64,000 nt of DNA from Tateyamaria omphalii (GCF_019802125.1 NZ_JAHVHT010000001.1:1674001-1738000), one strand, 5' to 3'; counted from the stretch's first letter, positions 26,064 to 36,126 are shown. The notes: generated from the letters alone by a model not told the origin. A program made the numbers and translations.

Positions 26064-26970
26064 CCCCAAGATCACGGGCGCAAGCTGGTTGATGGTTGCC
26101 ATCCTGGGGTTCACCTGGGGTGGCACATTCCTGGTGACCGAAATCGCGCTGCGGGGCATCACGCCATTCTGGCTCGCCGCAGGGCGCATCTGCTTTGCCG
26201 CCGTGCTCATGGTTGCCATATGGCAGGCCACGGGTGGTCAGCTGTTCAAAAACAAAACGAAGCCATATACTTGGACGGCCCTCATCGCCATCGGCAGTTT
26301 CAGTTCGGCCATTCCGTTCATGCTGCTCGCTTGGGGCCAGCAATACGTCACGTCCGGCTTTGCGGGCGTCTCCATGGCGTCCGTGGCGTTGATCGTGCTG
26401 CCGCTGTCACACTTCTTCGTTCCGGGCGAACGCATGACATGGCGCCGCAGCCTCGGCTTTGTCATCGGCTTTGTCGGGGTCTGCATCCTGATTGGCGGGC
26501 AGGCATTCGAGACCAGCGGCGCGCAGCGCGAAACGGCCGGGCGCGTTGCCTGTATCAGCGCCGCGTGCTGCTACGGCATCTCATCCATACTGATGCGGCG
26601 CCTGCCTGCGGTCGATCCCATCGGCCTTTCGACAGTCGTGCTCCTCATCGCTGCCTGCATCACCCTGCCAGCAGCCTGGGTTGTTGAAGGGCCACCACCC
26701 CTGCCCGACACACAAACCCTGATCGTCATCGCCTGCCTCGGCCTGATCCCCACGGCAGCGGCCAATATGCTCCGGGTACTGGTGATCCGCAGCGCAGGCC
26801 CGGTCTTCATGTCGATCACGAATTACCAAGTGCCCGTCTGGTCGGTGGTCTTGGGCGCGCTGATCCTGAGCGAACCGCTCCCGCCCAGCTTGCTGTCGGC
26901 GATGGCACTCATTCTCGTGGGGGTCGGCCTCAGCCAATACGGCGCGCTACGCAGACTTTTCGCGCGCTGA
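26053..26970 (+). CDS. EamA/DMT-superfamily transporter
   Basis: 305 aa with ten membrane helices in two EamA repeats. The first repeat contains ILGFTWGGTFLVTEIALRG, the typical EamA start. It probably exports a metabolite or drug. It is the third gene of the ArsR-controlled NIPSNAP-ABM-EamA operon and overlaps the ABM gene, so the exporter and small enzymes are likely produced together. Substrate unknown. Confidence 0.9.
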   Translation: MTASPKITGASWLMVAILGFTWGGTFLVTEIALRGITPFWLAAGRICFAAVLMVAIWQATGGQLFKNKTKPYTWTALIAIGSFSSAIPFMLLAWGQQYVTSGFAGVSMASVALIVLPLSHFFVPGERMTWRRSLGFVIGFVGVCILIGGQAFETSGAQRETAGRVACISAACCYGISSILMRRLPAVDPIGLSTVVLLIAACITLPAAWVVEGPPPLPDTQTLIVIACLGLIPTAAANMLRVLVIRSAGPVFMSITNYQVPVWSVVLGALILSEPLPPSLLSAMALILVGVGLSQYGALRRLFAR

Positions 26971-27021
26971 TCCCGCAGCTTCATTTCGCTAAGTAAACCG
27001 CCCCCGGAGGGCCGCTCTGCT

Positions 27022-28368
27022 TCAGGTGGCAACAGCCGCCTCGACTGCACTGACCACATGCTCAACACTGGCGTTCAACACTGCCTCGTCCTCACTCTCG
27101 GCCATGACCCGGATCAAAGGCTCGGTTCCCGACTTGCGGATCAGAAGCCGTCCGTTGCCGTTCAGCTGCCCCTCCGCTTCGGAAATCGCGGCCTTGACGC
27201 TGTCCACCTCAAGCGGGGTCTGACCCGCAGCAAAGCGCACATTCTTCAGAAGCTGTGGCACCGGATCAAAGACGTGCAGAACTTCGCTCGCCTTCTTACC
27301 AGATTGCACCAACTCCGCCAGGAATTGCAGCCCCGCCATCAGCCCGTCACCGGTCGTAGCATAGTCGGTCATCACGATATGACCCGACTGCTCGCCACCG
27401 AGGTTGAAATCGCCCTGCCGCATCCGTTCCACGACGTAGCGGTCGCCGACGCCCGTCCGCTCCAGCCGCACACCGTGGCCTTGCAGGAAGCGCTCAAGCC
27501 CGAGGTTCGACATGACCGTCGCCACAAGCGCGTTGTTCCGCAAACGCCCCTCCGACGCCCACCGGGCCGCCATCAGCCCCATGAACTGGTCGCCGTTTCC
27601 AACGCGCCCTTTCTCGTCCAGCAGGATCACGCGGTCCGCGTCACCATCAAGGCAAAGGCCCACATCAGCCCCATGCGCCACCACGGCTTCGGCCGCGGTT
27701 TGCGGATGCATCGACCCGCATCCTTCGTTGATGTTGTGACCGTTCGGCGACACGCCCACCGGGATGACGGTCGCGCCCAGTTCCCACAACGCCTCGGGCG
27801 CCACACGGTGGGACGCGCCGTTGGCGCAATCCACAACCACCTTCAGACCATCCAGCCGCATCTGGCGCGGGAACGAGGATTTCACCCGCTCAACATAACG
27901 GAACCGACCGTCGTCAATCCGCTTTGCGCGCCCGATTGTCCCGGCGGGGACAGGCTCAACCCCTTGAGAGACAAGGTTTTCTATTTCGGCTTCAGCCGCG
28001 TCGCTCAGCTTGTAACCATCCGGGCCAAAGAACTTGATGCCGTTGTCATGAGCGGGGTTGTGGCTGGCAGAGATCATCACGCCCAGATCGGCGCGCATCG
28101 ACCGGGTCAGCAGACCCACGGCGGGCGTCGGCACAGGTCCCAGCAACAGAACATTCATTCCCGTACTGGTCAGCCCGGCTGTCAGCGCATTTTCGAACAT
28201 GTAGCCCGACAGGCGCGTATCCTTGCCAATGACCACGCGGTGTACGCTGTCCCCGTCCCTGCGAAAATACCGCCCCACAGCTGCACCGATGCGCAGCGCC
28301 ATCTCGGCCGTCATGGGGGCCACGTTGGCCGTGCCCCGGACGCCGTCCGTCCCGAAGAGTTTTGTCAT
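27022..28368 (-). CDS. glmM: Phosphoglucosamine mutase
   Basis: Interconverts glucosamine 6-phosphate and 1-phosphate for UDP-GlcNAc, peptidoglycan and LPS. The start at 28368 gives [15 protein letters not shown] and 448 aa; upstream in-frame sequence belongs to folP. The phosphoserine loop is [18 protein letters not shown], the magnesium loop is [16 protein letters not shown], the sugar loop GGEQSGHIV, and the phosphate loop [14 protein letters not shown]. The gene begins one base after the folP stop, completing a folB-folP-glmM operon. Confidence 0.97.
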   Translation of the reverse strand: MTKLFGTDGVRGTANVAPMTAEMALRIGAAVGRYFRRDGDSVHRVVIGKDTRLSGYMFENALTAGLTSTGMNVLLLGPVPTPAVGLLTRSMRADLGVMISASHNPAHDNGIKFFGPDGYKLSDAAEAEIENLVSQGVEPVPAGTIGRAKRIDDGRFRYVERVKSSFPRQMRLDGLKVVVDCANGASHRVAPEALWELGATVIPVGVSPNGHNINEGCGSMHPQTAAEAVVAHGADVGLCLDGDADRVILLDEKGRVGNGDQFMGLMAARWASEGRLRNNALVATVMSNLGLERFLQGHGVRLERTGVGDRYVVERMRQGDFNLGGEQSGHIVMTDYATTGDGLMAGLQFLAELVQSGKKASEVLHVFDPVPQLLKNVRFAAGQTPLEVDSVKAAISEAEGQLNGNGRLLIRKSGTEPLIRVMAESEDEAVLNASVEHVVSAVEAAVAT

Positions 28369-28369
28369 G

Positions 28370-29347
28370 TCAGCGATGTGCCACGGATGCGCGCCACAGC
28401 GCAATGGCCTGCGCATGCTCGGCAACGTCATGCGCACGAATGATCTGCACGCCTTGAGCGATGGCAGCGAGGGCCACGGCGACGGAACCGGGTGCGCGTG
28501 CCGATGCGTCGGGCGCATTGCCAAGGGTGCCGATGAACCGCTTGCGCGACGCGCCCAGCAGGATCGGTACGCCAAGGCTGTGAAACAGACTGATCCGGTT
28601 CAAAAGGGCGAGGTTGTGGTCCAGCGTCTTGCCGAAGCCGATGCCCGGATCTGCGATGATCCTGTCCTTGGCAATACCTGCCGCCTGCAGCATCTCGATC
28701 CGTTCCGCGAGGAAGTCATACACATCCAGCAGCACATCATCATAGGTCGGATTGTCCTGCATCGTCTGCGGATCGCCCTGGGCGTGCATGACGCAGACCG
28801 GCACGCCACGCGCAGCACAGAGTGGTGCAAGGTCGGGATCGTAGGTAAAGCCCGACACATCGTTCACGATGCTGGCCCCCGCATCCAGCGCAGCCTCGGC
28901 CACCGCTGCCTTGCGCGTGTCGATAGAGATGGGCGTCGTGACGCCTGCCGCCCGAAGATCCCGGATCACGGGCGCGGTGCGTGCGATTTCCTCGTCAACG
29001 CCGACAGTCTGCGCGCCGGGTCGTGTGCTTTCGCCCCCAATGTCGAGGATCCGCGCCCCCTGCCCGATCAGAGCCTGCCCGTGCGCCACGGCATCTCTGC
29101 GCACGTTGTGCTGTCCGCCGTCCGAGAAACTGTCCGGCGTGGTATTCAGGATGCCCATGATCTGCGGTGCGTCCCAGGCACGGCCAAAAGACGCCCGTTC
29201 ATCAGATGTCAGTTCAGACACCGGGAGAACCTGCGGTGCAGCCTCGCGCGACAGCAACTCCACATCGGTGAACCAGCATCCGCCACATGAGATCGCACCC
29301 GCCGGTCGGGCGGGGCCGACCTGCATCAACGGACGAATGTAGCGCAT
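28370..29347 (-). CDS. folP: Dihydropteroate synthase
   Basis: Joins 4-aminobenzoate to dihydropterin pyrophosphate; the sulfonamide target. The ATG at 29347 overlaps the folB stop by one base. 325 aa, longer than the usual ~280 because of an N-terminal extension of about 60 residues before the TIM barrel. Motifs: [79 protein letters not shown] and [14 protein letters not shown]. The folE2 gene for the same pathway is 16 kb away in this window. Confidence 0.96.
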   Translation of the reverse strand: MRYIRPLMQVGPARPAGAISCGGCWFTDVELLSREAAPQVLPVSELTSDERASFGRAWDAPQIMGILNTTPDSFSDGGQHNVRRDAVAHGQALIGQGARILDIGGESTRPGAQTVGVDEEIARTAPVIRDLRAAGVTTPISIDTRKAAVAEAALDAGASIVNDVSGFTYDPDLAPLCAARGVPVCVMHAQGDPQTMQDNPTYDDVLLDVYDFLAERIEMLQAAGIAKDRIIADPGIGFGKTLDHNLALLNRISLFHSLGVPILLGASRKRFIGTLGNAPDASARAPGSVAVALAAIAQGVQIIRAHDVAEHAQAIALWRASVAHR

Positions 29348-30276
29348 CAAAGCGTGGCCTGATCGACCGGGATCGCCCGCAGCGCAACGGGCGCATCTGT
29401 GGGACCATCATCGCCGATGACAAACATTTCGCGCACGTCGAACGTGGCCGCGAACCACGACGCCAGTGCAACCGCATCCGCCCCCTTGGCCGACGGGCCG
29501 TCAACGGCATCCAGAACGATCTTGGACGGCGCCCAGACACACGCCTGCCCGTTGCGCATGGCCCAGTCGAGTTCTGTCCGGGTGTCCACCACCTTGCACC
29601 GCGCGTCGCGCGCAGCGAGGACCCAGGCATTCTGTTCAATCGCCAACAGGTCGATGCGCCGTTGCGCCAGCGGGTGGCTGGCTTGCGGTGCGTCGATGTC
29701 CGCGGGACCAACGCAGAAGATGAGCGGACGGCCCATCGCTTCAAGTTGGTCAATCCAGCCGCTCAGATGATCCGACGCGATGGCCGCGTTTGACAGATAC
29801 ACCAGCTCGGGGTGCATCACGTCCTCTTCCATATCCTCTGCCGCGACCGGTCGCGATGTGCCCCGGCTGCGCACGATCTCGACCCCAAGCGCGCCGGGAC
29901 CACGGTCCAGCTTTTCAATGCGGACAAAGACACGCATGGCCTGTGGTTCGATCAGGATGCGGTCAGCGACGCGCTCGGCCAGAGTTTCCAAAAGGTTCAG
30001 ACGCTCTGCGGCCAACTCATAAGTGATGGCCTCAGTCACCTTGTCATAGGACAGGATGCGGTCGACATCGTCGTCGATAGGGCCGGTCAGTGGGCGCACC
30101 TCGACCACGATGTTGAAGCAGATACGCTGGGTCACACCGCGCTCGGCCTGGAACGCGCCGATCTCGACCTCGACCGTGTGATCGCGGACGGATATGCGGT
30201 CGAGCGGGGCTGAAGTTGCCGTCGCTTCGGACCGCTCGGACGGGTGGGAAAACGCGAGACGGATTTCGGATGCCAT
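29347..30276 (-). CDS. folB: Dihydroneopterin aldolase with C-terminal kinase-like domain
   Basis: 309 aa, against ~120 for classical FolB. Residues 20-135 are the FolB domain: DRISVRDHTVEVEIGAFQAE, DRILSYDKVTEAITYELAAE, NLLETLAERVADRIL. Residues 155-309 form a second alpha/beta domain (VYLSNAAIASDHLSGWIDQL, LIFCVGPADIDAPQ, VWAPSKIVLDA, DAVALASWFAATFDVREMFV) that looks like part of an amino-acid-kinase fold, reminiscent of the kinases linked to pterin or furan cofactor synthesis. It lacks a clear phosphate-binding glycine loop, so activity is doubtful. First gene of folB-folP-glmM. Confidence 0.85.
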   Translation of the reverse strand: MASEIRLAFSHPSERSEATATSAPLDRISVRDHTVEVEIGAFQAERGVTQRICFNIVVEVRPLTGPIDDDVDRILSYDKVTEAITYELAAERLNLLETLAERVADRILIEPQAMRVFVRIEKLDRGPGALGVEIVRSRGTSRPVAAEDMEEDVMHPELVYLSNAAIASDHLSGWIDQLEAMGRPLIFCVGPADIDAPQASHPLAQRRIDLLAIEQNAWVLAARDARCKVVDTRTELDWAMRNGQACVWAPSKIVLDAVDGPSAKGADAVALASWFAATFDVREMFVIGDDGPTDAPVALRAIPVDQATL

Positions 30277-30320
30277 GGGTGCGTGGCCTTTGCAGAAGAA
30301 CTCGCGCCCTTCTATCCAAG

Positions 30321-30338
30321 CTGTCCCCGCGGGGACAG
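30321..30338. terminator. Perfect 18-base palindrome between wall hydrolase and folB
   Basis: CTGTCCCC GC GGGGACAG forms a 9-bp arm palindrome in the 94-base gap. It has no T tract in either direction, so it may be a weak terminator, an attenuator or a protein site. Confidence 0.4.
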
Positions 30339-30370
30339 GGGCAAAGACGCCGCGCCAGCGCCCGAAAACG

Positions 30371-31012
30371 TCAGTTCGAGGCGGTGCGGAACGTGTGCCG
30401 GTAGAACACGTGCACGCCGATGGATGCGGTTTTGGTGTAGACCCGGCTCCAGCGCGGACGGACAGCGGTGGTGTGATAGTGCGTTGCGCCCTTGGTCAGA
30501 TCGGGTGCACGGCCATCAAGCACGGCACGGGCGACCTTGGCCACACGCTCGAACGCGCGGGGTTCGTGGATCGTCTCAGGGTTGCCGTCGCAGGTGTAGG
30601 TGAACTGGCACTGGTACCGTTTGCCCGTACCCTGGTTGATCACGCCGCAGACATTGTCGGGAAAGCGCGCGCTGCGCACGCGGTTCATGATGACCTCGGC
30701 CACTGCAAACTGGCCCTTCACCGTTTCTCCACGCGCCTCGAAATAAAGCGCTTCGCTCAGGCACTTCCAATGTGCACCACCCTTGGCGGTGGGCTGCGCG
30801 TCAAGCCAGCTGCGGGTAAAGGACAGGTCTGTCGCCTGTGCTGGTGGCGTCAGCATGTCGCTCAAAAGCGCTTGCGACACACCACGCAAGCCACGCGCCT
30901 CGGCCTTGCGCAGCGCTTCGCCGGTCAAGACAGAACCATCCGTATCAGCCGCAAAAAGTGGCGTGGCCGCACACAGGCACCACGCAGTAAGCGCCTTGAC
31001 CAAACGTTGCAT
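30371..31012 (-). CDS. SleB-type cell wall hydrolase
   Basis: 213 aa with a signal peptide ending near TPLFAAD. The C-terminal Hydrolase_2 domain (about residues 85-200) shows CLSEALYFEARGETVKGQFA with the catalytic-type glutamates, AEVIMNRVRSARFPDNVCGV and GATHYHTTAVRPRWS. SleB relatives cleave peptidoglycan during growth or spore germination; here a housekeeping periplasmic amidase or transglycosylase role is likely. It lies upstream of the folB operon on the same strand. Confidence 0.88.
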   Translation of the reverse strand: MQRLVKALTAWCLCAATPLFAADTDGSVLTGEALRKAEARGLRGVSQALLSDMLTPPAQATDLSFTRSWLDAQPTAKGGAHWKCLSEALYFEARGETVKGQFAVAEVIMNRVRSARFPDNVCGVINQGTGKRYQCQFTYTCDGNPETIHEPRAFERVAKVARAVLDGRAPDLTKGATHYHTTAVRPRWSRVYTKTASIGVHVFYRHTFRTASN

Positions 31013-31052
31013 GGATCACCCCAGGATCATTGTCGATCAGCGGCATTTAGGG

Positions 31053-31088
31053 AAAAATGTTCAAAACGTCCAGTTTTTGGGCGTTTTG
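31053..31088 (-). terminator. Terminator after the PPDK-like gene
   Basis: The 7-bp stem CAAAACG / CGTTTTG, extended by two G-C pairs after one mismatch, is followed on the minus strand by AACATTTTT. It lies 80 bases beyond the stop, in the gap before the wall hydrolase. Confidence 0.65.
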
Positions 31089-31165
31089 GTCGCACATGGC
31101 CGCTATGCGCCAGCGAGATACGGCTTGTGGTTTGGCCCAGAATACAGCGTCCAAACCGCGTGTAG

Positions 31166-33703
31166 CTACCCGATTTTGTGGGCGATCGCCAGTTGAGCAG
31201 AGGCCAGCCGCGCCACCGGAACGCGGAAAGGAGAGCAGGAGACATAGTCAAAACCTGCATTCCTGCAGAATGCAATTGATTCGGGATTGCCCCCGTGTTC
31301 CCCGCACATCGACAGGGTCACCTCGGGCCGCGCGGCACGCCCCCGTTCAGAGCCGAGTTGCAGAAGTTCACCCACACCATCGATGTCGAGGGAATGGAAC
31401 GGATCCTCAACGAATACCTCCTGCCGGACATAATCCGACATGAAACGGCCCGCGTCGTCCCGCGACAGGCCATAGGTCATCTGTGTGAGGTCATTGGTAC
31501 CGAAAGACAGGAAACTGCAGTGCTGCGCGATATCGCCTGCGCGCAGGGCGGCACGGGGCGTTTCGACCATGACGCCAAGCTTGTAGTCAAAGGCCTCGCC
31601 GGCCGTCATCGCAACTGTTGTTGCAACCGCATCAACGCGGGTGCGCACGAGCTCCACCTCCCGCTTGGCACTCACCAACGGGATCATGATCTCGGGCACG
31701 ACCGGCTCACCATCGCGGCTGGCCTCGATGGTCGCTTCGAAAATGGCACGGGCCTGCATTTCGTAGATCTCGGGCACCGTCACGCCCAGACGGACCCCAC
31801 GCAGGCCAAGCATGGGGTTGTATTCCATCATCGCCTCGATCCGGCGCGTCACGTCGGACAGGGGTAGATCCAATGCATCAGCCAACTCGCGTTGACCGTT
31901 TCGGTCGGTCGGCAAGAATTCGTGCAGGGGTGGATCAAAAAGCCGGATGCAGACCGGTTTGCCCTGCATGATCCTGAAAAGCTGGATGAAATCGGCGCGT
32001 TGCATAGGCAGCAGCCGTTCAAGCACCGCACGACGGTCATCGCTGGTGGCGGCAAAGATCATTTCTCGCATGACAGTGAGCCGCCCCGGCTCGAAAAACA
32101 TGTGTTCCGTCCGGCACAACCCGATGCCCTGTGCGTTGAAATTGCGCGCGGTCTGCGCATCCGCGGGCGTATCCGCGTTGGCGCGGATGCCGATGTCGCG
32201 TTCCGCATCGGCCCAGTCCATCAGGTCTGTGAAGGCGTCATCAAGGGCGGCCTCCTGCATTTCAGGTGCGCCCAGCAGGATCGTGCCGTTGGTGCCGTCC
32301 ACCGTGACAACGTCGCCCGCTTTCACGATCCGCCCATCCTGAGCCGTCAACTGCCCTTTTCGGGTCTGAAAGCGCATATCGCTTACGCCCACAACGCAAG
32401 GCAGGCCGATGCCGCGCCCGATCACCGCCGCATGGCTGGTGATGCCGCCCCGCTCGGTGATCACGGCGCTGGCGGCGTGCATGCCGCGAATATCTTCGGG
32501 AGAGGTTTCGCGACGCACGAGGATACAGTCCTCGCGACGGGCCGCACTGGCCTGCGCCTCATTCGCCGAAAACACCAAGCGACCGGTGGCGGCACCGGGA
32601 CTGGCGGCGATACCGCTGCCAAGGATATCCCGCTTGGCATGCCGGTCCACCTGGCGGTGAAGAAGTTCGTTGAGCGTGCGCGGCTCAATCCGCATCAGCG
32701 CTTCTTGTCGTGGAATGATGCCATCGCGGGCAAGTTGCACCGCGATCCGGACAGCGGCCCGGGACGATCGTGCCACGCGGACACCATCAAGGATGTGCAG
32801 GTGCCCGTCCTCGATGGTGAATTCCACCTGCATCTCTTCACGCAGCTTGACGCGCATGAGGCGGGCATGTTCCACCAGTTGGGCAAAACCATCGGGCACC
32901 TGATCCTCCAGCGACGGGCCGCGCGGATCGCGGGTGATGAACAGGCTGTTGGCATCGCTGCGCAGGGCATCGCGCCCCTGGCTTTGGCGCAGATAGCGCC
33001 CCGTAATCTGCGGCATCCCGGTTTTGGACGACACGAGCTGCAGGACGCCGGAGCCGCTTTCGCCCTGCCCAACACCAAAGGCCATCTGCTGCACGACAAG
33101 GCCGAGGCCCGCATCCGCAGGCGCGCCCTTGGCCTGGCGCAGCAAGCGGGCGGAGGTTCCTTCCCATGCGCGGGCCATGGATTTCAGAACACCGGCAAGC
33201 TGTTCGGCGCGGGTGGCCGGAAACGGGGTTTCCGTTTCGTTTTCATAGGCTTCCAGCGTTTGCAGAAGCGCCTGCGGCCCCTCGCCTGTGACATCGTCAA
33301 ACATGTCGGGGTCCAGCCGGTCCACATGGATGGCGTAGCTTTGTGCAAAGCGGGTGTAGAGGGCAGAGACGGCATCGACACCCAGCGTGGCGCACAATGT
33401 CTCGAACCTGGTATCGTTCATCCCGATGTTGAGGATGGCCGACGGCCCGCCCCAATCGGGGTCCTCGGAAGACGGACGCACGCAAAGCAGCGCATCCTCG
33501 GGAAACTGATCGAGAATCGCGCGGATGTCCGGCAGGTGCCCGCTGGCAATATCGTGCACCGCGCTGAAAGACAGGGCGACCGTCGTCGGCACCGGCAGGT
33601 CCAGCCGTTTCAGGCGTTGCAGGCACTTCGCGCGCCCCCCGTGCGTTTCCGTCGCGATGGGTGCGGTCGGTGTCACCAGCGTTGTGTTGGGATTATTCTG
33701 CAC
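31166..33703 (-). CDS. Pyruvate phosphate dikinase-like PEP-utilising enzyme
   Basis: I prefer the GTG at 33703 (AAAGGA eight bases upstream) over the ATG at 33730; 845 aa. The central swivel domain has the phosphohistidine motif GGITSHAAVIGRGIG, and the C-terminal PEP domain is intact: GLCRTEHMFF, YNPMLGLRGVRLG, SFGTNDLTQMTYGLSRDDAG and LSMCGEHGGNP. The N-terminal ATP-grasp half is divergent: the GGKG lysine loop reads GGRAKCL, and the usual ...LQTR.. end of the ATP site reads LDGVRV. It may be a true dikinase with altered nucleotide use or a related phosphotransferase. It follows glyS on the same strand. Confidence 0.82.
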   Translation of the reverse strand: MQNNPNTTLVTPTAPIATETHGGRAKCLQRLKRLDLPVPTTVALSFSAVHDIASGHLPDIRAILDQFPEDALLCVRPSSEDPDWGGPSAILNIGMNDTRFETLCATLGVDAVSALYTRFAQSYAIHVDRLDPDMFDDVTGEGPQALLQTLEAYENETETPFPATRAEQLAGVLKSMARAWEGTSARLLRQAKGAPADAGLGLVVQQMAFGVGQGESGSGVLQLVSSKTGMPQITGRYLRQSQGRDALRSDANSLFITRDPRGPSLEDQVPDGFAQLVEHARLMRVKLREEMQVEFTIEDGHLHILDGVRVARSSRAAVRIAVQLARDGIIPRQEALMRIEPRTLNELLHRQVDRHAKRDILGSGIAASPGAATGRLVFSANEAQASAARREDCILVRRETSPEDIRGMHAASAVITERGGITSHAAVIGRGIGLPCVVGVSDMRFQTRKGQLTAQDGRIVKAGDVVTVDGTNGTILLGAPEMQEAALDDAFTDLMDWADAERDIGIRANADTPADAQTARNFNAQGIGLCRTEHMFFEPGRLTVMREMIFAATSDDRRAVLERLLPMQRADFIQLFRIMQGKPVCIRLFDPPLHEFLPTDRNGQRELADALDLPLSDVTRRIEAMMEYNPMLGLRGVRLGVTVPEIYEMQARAIFEATIEASRDGEPVVPEIMIPLVSAKREVELVRTRVDAVATTVAMTAGEAFDYKLGVMVETPRAALRAGDIAQHCSFLSFGTNDLTQMTYGLSRDDAGRFMSDYVRQEVFVEDPFHSLDIDGVGELLQLGSERGRAARPEVTLSMCGEHGGNPESIAFCRNAGFDYVSCSPFRVPVARLASAQLAIAHKIG

Positions 33704-33791
33704 TGCGGCGATCCTTTCGCCGCGCACCATACCCTGTGACGGTGATGTGACAAGGATTTTGAGCGTATGTGCAGGTGTTTAGGCGGCGTAA

Positions 33792-33852
33792 GGGGGCCAG
33801 CCCCCTCGGGCTGCGCCCTCATCCCCGTCGTATTTTCAGTCAGAAGAAGGGC
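33792..33852 (-). repeat. Dispersed 3'-end element, copy C
   Basis: On the minus strand, directly after the glyS stop codon, it reads CCCTTCTTCTGACTGAAAAT, then a G/C-rich part ending in a GGGGGCTGGCCCCC palindrome. Same order as copies A, B and D. Confidence 0.78.
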
Positions 33853-36117
33853 TTAGCCTTCGATCTTGGTCAGGTCCGCAACCGATAGGCAGAGCGTTCG
33901 GATACGGCTGAGCAGGTTGAGCCGGTTGCGGCGGACGGTCTGGTTGTCGGCATTGATCTGGACGGCTTCGAAGAAGGCGTCGATGGGGCCGCGGAGTGCC
34001 GCCATGGCCTGCATCGCCGTCGTGAAGTCCTGCGCGTGCATCGCGGGTGCGATTTTGGCTTCGGCTGTGTCGAGCGCTTCGAAGAGCGCTTTTTCTTCGG
34101 CATCCTCGGCGAATTTGATGTCGGCGCCATAGGAGTATTCGACGCCGTCGGCTTCCTCGGCTTGCGTGAGGATGTTGTTAGCGCGTTTGAAGCCCTGGAT
34201 CAGGTTTTCGCCATCGTCGGTAGCGAGGGTTTCGGAGAGGGCACGGGCGCGTTTGACCAGCAGGGTGAGGTCGTCGTTTTGCGGCATCGCGATGCAGGCG
34301 TCGATAATGTCGTGGCGGATACCCTGGTCGCGGAGGTAGACCTTGAGGCGGTCGTGGAAGAAGGAGAGGAGGTCGAGAAGAAGCTCACTACCTTCACCTT
34401 TACCTAGGTTGTCAATGTAAGCTGAAATGTTTTCAAACGCCTGTTTCTGTGCGTTTTTCCCAATTGATTTAGTTTTCACTTCATCCAGCGCACTTTTCAA
34501 AAGATCTAGATCAAGGTTTTCTTGATTGGCAAACCCCTCAACATTCTTAGACGCACTTTCGTCAAACACCCGAATTGTATCTGCTATGTGCAAAAGTTTC
34601 GATCGCCCGGACAAAGACAACAAACTAAACGAAAAGCCGTTTTTGAGAGTAGTGCGAATAACACCCAATGCCGCACGCCTCAAAGCATACGGGTCCTTTG
34701 AGCCTGTGGGCTTTTCGCCCGCATACCAAAACCCAGTGAGGGTATCTAACTTGTCTGCCAAGGCCACGGCCACCGAAACTGGCGCTGTCGGCACATCATC
34801 CGACGGACCAAGCGGAGAGTAATGGTCTTCGCACGCCTCGGGCACGCCGTCATCATGACCCGCCGCTTCGGCGTAGTATTTGCCCATGATCCCCTGCAGT
34901 TCGGGGAATTCAAAAACCATTTCGGAGGCGAGGTCGGCTTTCACAATCCGGGCCGCTTCGGCGGCGAGGTCCGGCTTTGCTCCAACTACCGGTGCCAATT
35001 CGCGGGCGAGTGCTTCGATGCGCGCGACGCGCTCGGCTTGAGACCCGAGCTTGTTGTGGAAGGTGACGTCGGCCAATGGCTTTGCCATGCCTTCAAGTCC
35101 AACATAACGAACGGTGCGCAAGTCATTCTCCCAGAAGAACTTTGCATCCGCCAGTCGCGCGATCAAAACCTTTTCGTTACCTGCCAGAATGGTCGCGCCA
35201 TTGTCCGCAGTTTCGCGGTTTGCGACCGTGATGAACCGTTCAATCCGGCCCGTCTTGGGGTTCTTCACGGAAAAGAACTTCTGGTGCTCTTTCATCGAGG
35301 TTTGCAGCACCTCGGGCGGCAGGTCGAGGAAGTCGTCACCGATCTTGCCCATCAGGACCACGGGCCATTCGACGAGCCCCGCGACCTCGGCCAGAAGGCC
35401 CTTGTCTTCAACCACTTCCAGGCCAGACGCAAAGGCAGCATTGGTCGCGTCGTGCCAGATGGTTTCAGCACGGTCTTCCGCGTTCAGCACCACGTGGGCA
35501 TGCTTGAGCTTCTTCTCGTAATCCTCGAAAGAATTTACAGAAAAGCGGCCTGGCGCCATGAAGCGATGGCCTTCGGTCGTGTCGGTGAAGGCGATGCCGT
35601 CGACCTCGCCCGGCACCACTTCGGTGCCGGCCTCATCCGTCAGGATGCAGAGGATCGAGTGCAGCGGGCGCACCCATTTCAGGGCACCGGACCCCCAGCG
35701 CATGGATTTGGGCCAAGGGAAGGTGCGGACGGTTTGGGCCAGCACCTCGGCAATGATGTCGGCGGCGGGGCGACCGGGCCTTTCGATGACGGCGAAGAGG
35801 ACGTTGCCCTTGGGCGTTTCACGCTCCTCGACCTGATCGCGGGTCAGACCTGCACCACGCAGGAATCCTTCGATTGCCTTTTCTGGTGCGTCCGCCTTGG
35901 GTCCCTTGCGCTCTTCCCGCGTGGTGGGCGACTTGTCGAGCAATCCTTCGACCGTCAGCGTCAGGCGACGGGGCGTGGTGAAGGCAGCGGCAGAGGCATA
36001 GGTCAGGCCCGCCTCGACCAGACCGTTTGTCACCAGTTTCTTCAGGTCTTCCCCGGCCCGCGTCTGCATGCGCGCGGGAATTTCTTCGGAAAACAGTTCG
36101 ATCAGCAGGTCGGGCAT
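33853..36117 (-). CDS. glyS: Glycyl-tRNA synthetase beta subunit
   Basis: 754 aa; with GlyQ forms the alpha2beta2 synthetase. Family features: MPDLLIELFSEEIPARMQTR, YASAAAFTTPRRLTLTVEGL, WPKSMRWGSGALKWVRPLHS, PPEVLQTSMKEHQKFFSV, FWENDLRT, HNKLGSQAERVARIEALA, and a C-terminal anticodon-binding DALR-like domain. The stretch 34400-34830 is unusually AT-rich (47 G/C of 120 bases at 34441-34560 by hand count) with A/T-ending codons, unlike the flanks, although the protein reads through normally. Confidence 0.96.
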   Translation of the reverse strand: MPDLLIELFSEEIPARMQTRAGEDLKKLVTNGLVEAGLTYASAAAFTTPRRLTLTVEGLLDKSPTTREERKGPKADAPEKAIEGFLRGAGLTRDQVEERETPKGNVLFAVIERPGRPAADIIAEVLAQTVRTFPWPKSMRWGSGALKWVRPLHSILCILTDEAGTEVVPGEVDGIAFTDTTEGHRFMAPGRFSVNSFEDYEKKLKHAHVVLNAEDRAETIWHDATNAAFASGLEVVEDKGLLAEVAGLVEWPVVLMGKIGDDFLDLPPEVLQTSMKEHQKFFSVKNPKTGRIERFITVANRETADNGATILAGNEKVLIARLADAKFFWENDLRTVRYVGLEGMAKPLADVTFHNKLGSQAERVARIEALARELAPVVGAKPDLAAEAARIVKADLASEMVFEFPELQGIMGKYYAEAAGHDDGVPEACEDHYSPLGPSDDVPTAPVSVAVALADKLDTLTGFWYAGEKPTGSKDPYALRRAALGVIRTTLKNGFSFSLLSLSGRSKLLHIADTIRVFDESASKNVEGFANQENLDLDLLKSALDEVKTKSIGKNAQKQAFENISAYIDNLGKGEGSELLLDLLSFFHDRLKVYLRDQGIRHDIIDACIAMPQNDDLTLLVKRARALSETLATDDGENLIQGFKRANNILTQAEEADGVEYSYGADIKFAEDAEEKALFEALDTAEAKIAPAMHAQDFTTAMQAMAALRGPIDAFFEAVQINADNQTVRRNRLNLLSRIRTLCLSVADLTKIEG

Positions 36118-36126
36118 TGGAAAGCT

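Noticed and set aside
27058-28443. Plus-strand open frame opposite glmM
   Set aside because: Shadow of glmM; no family features and no start signals.
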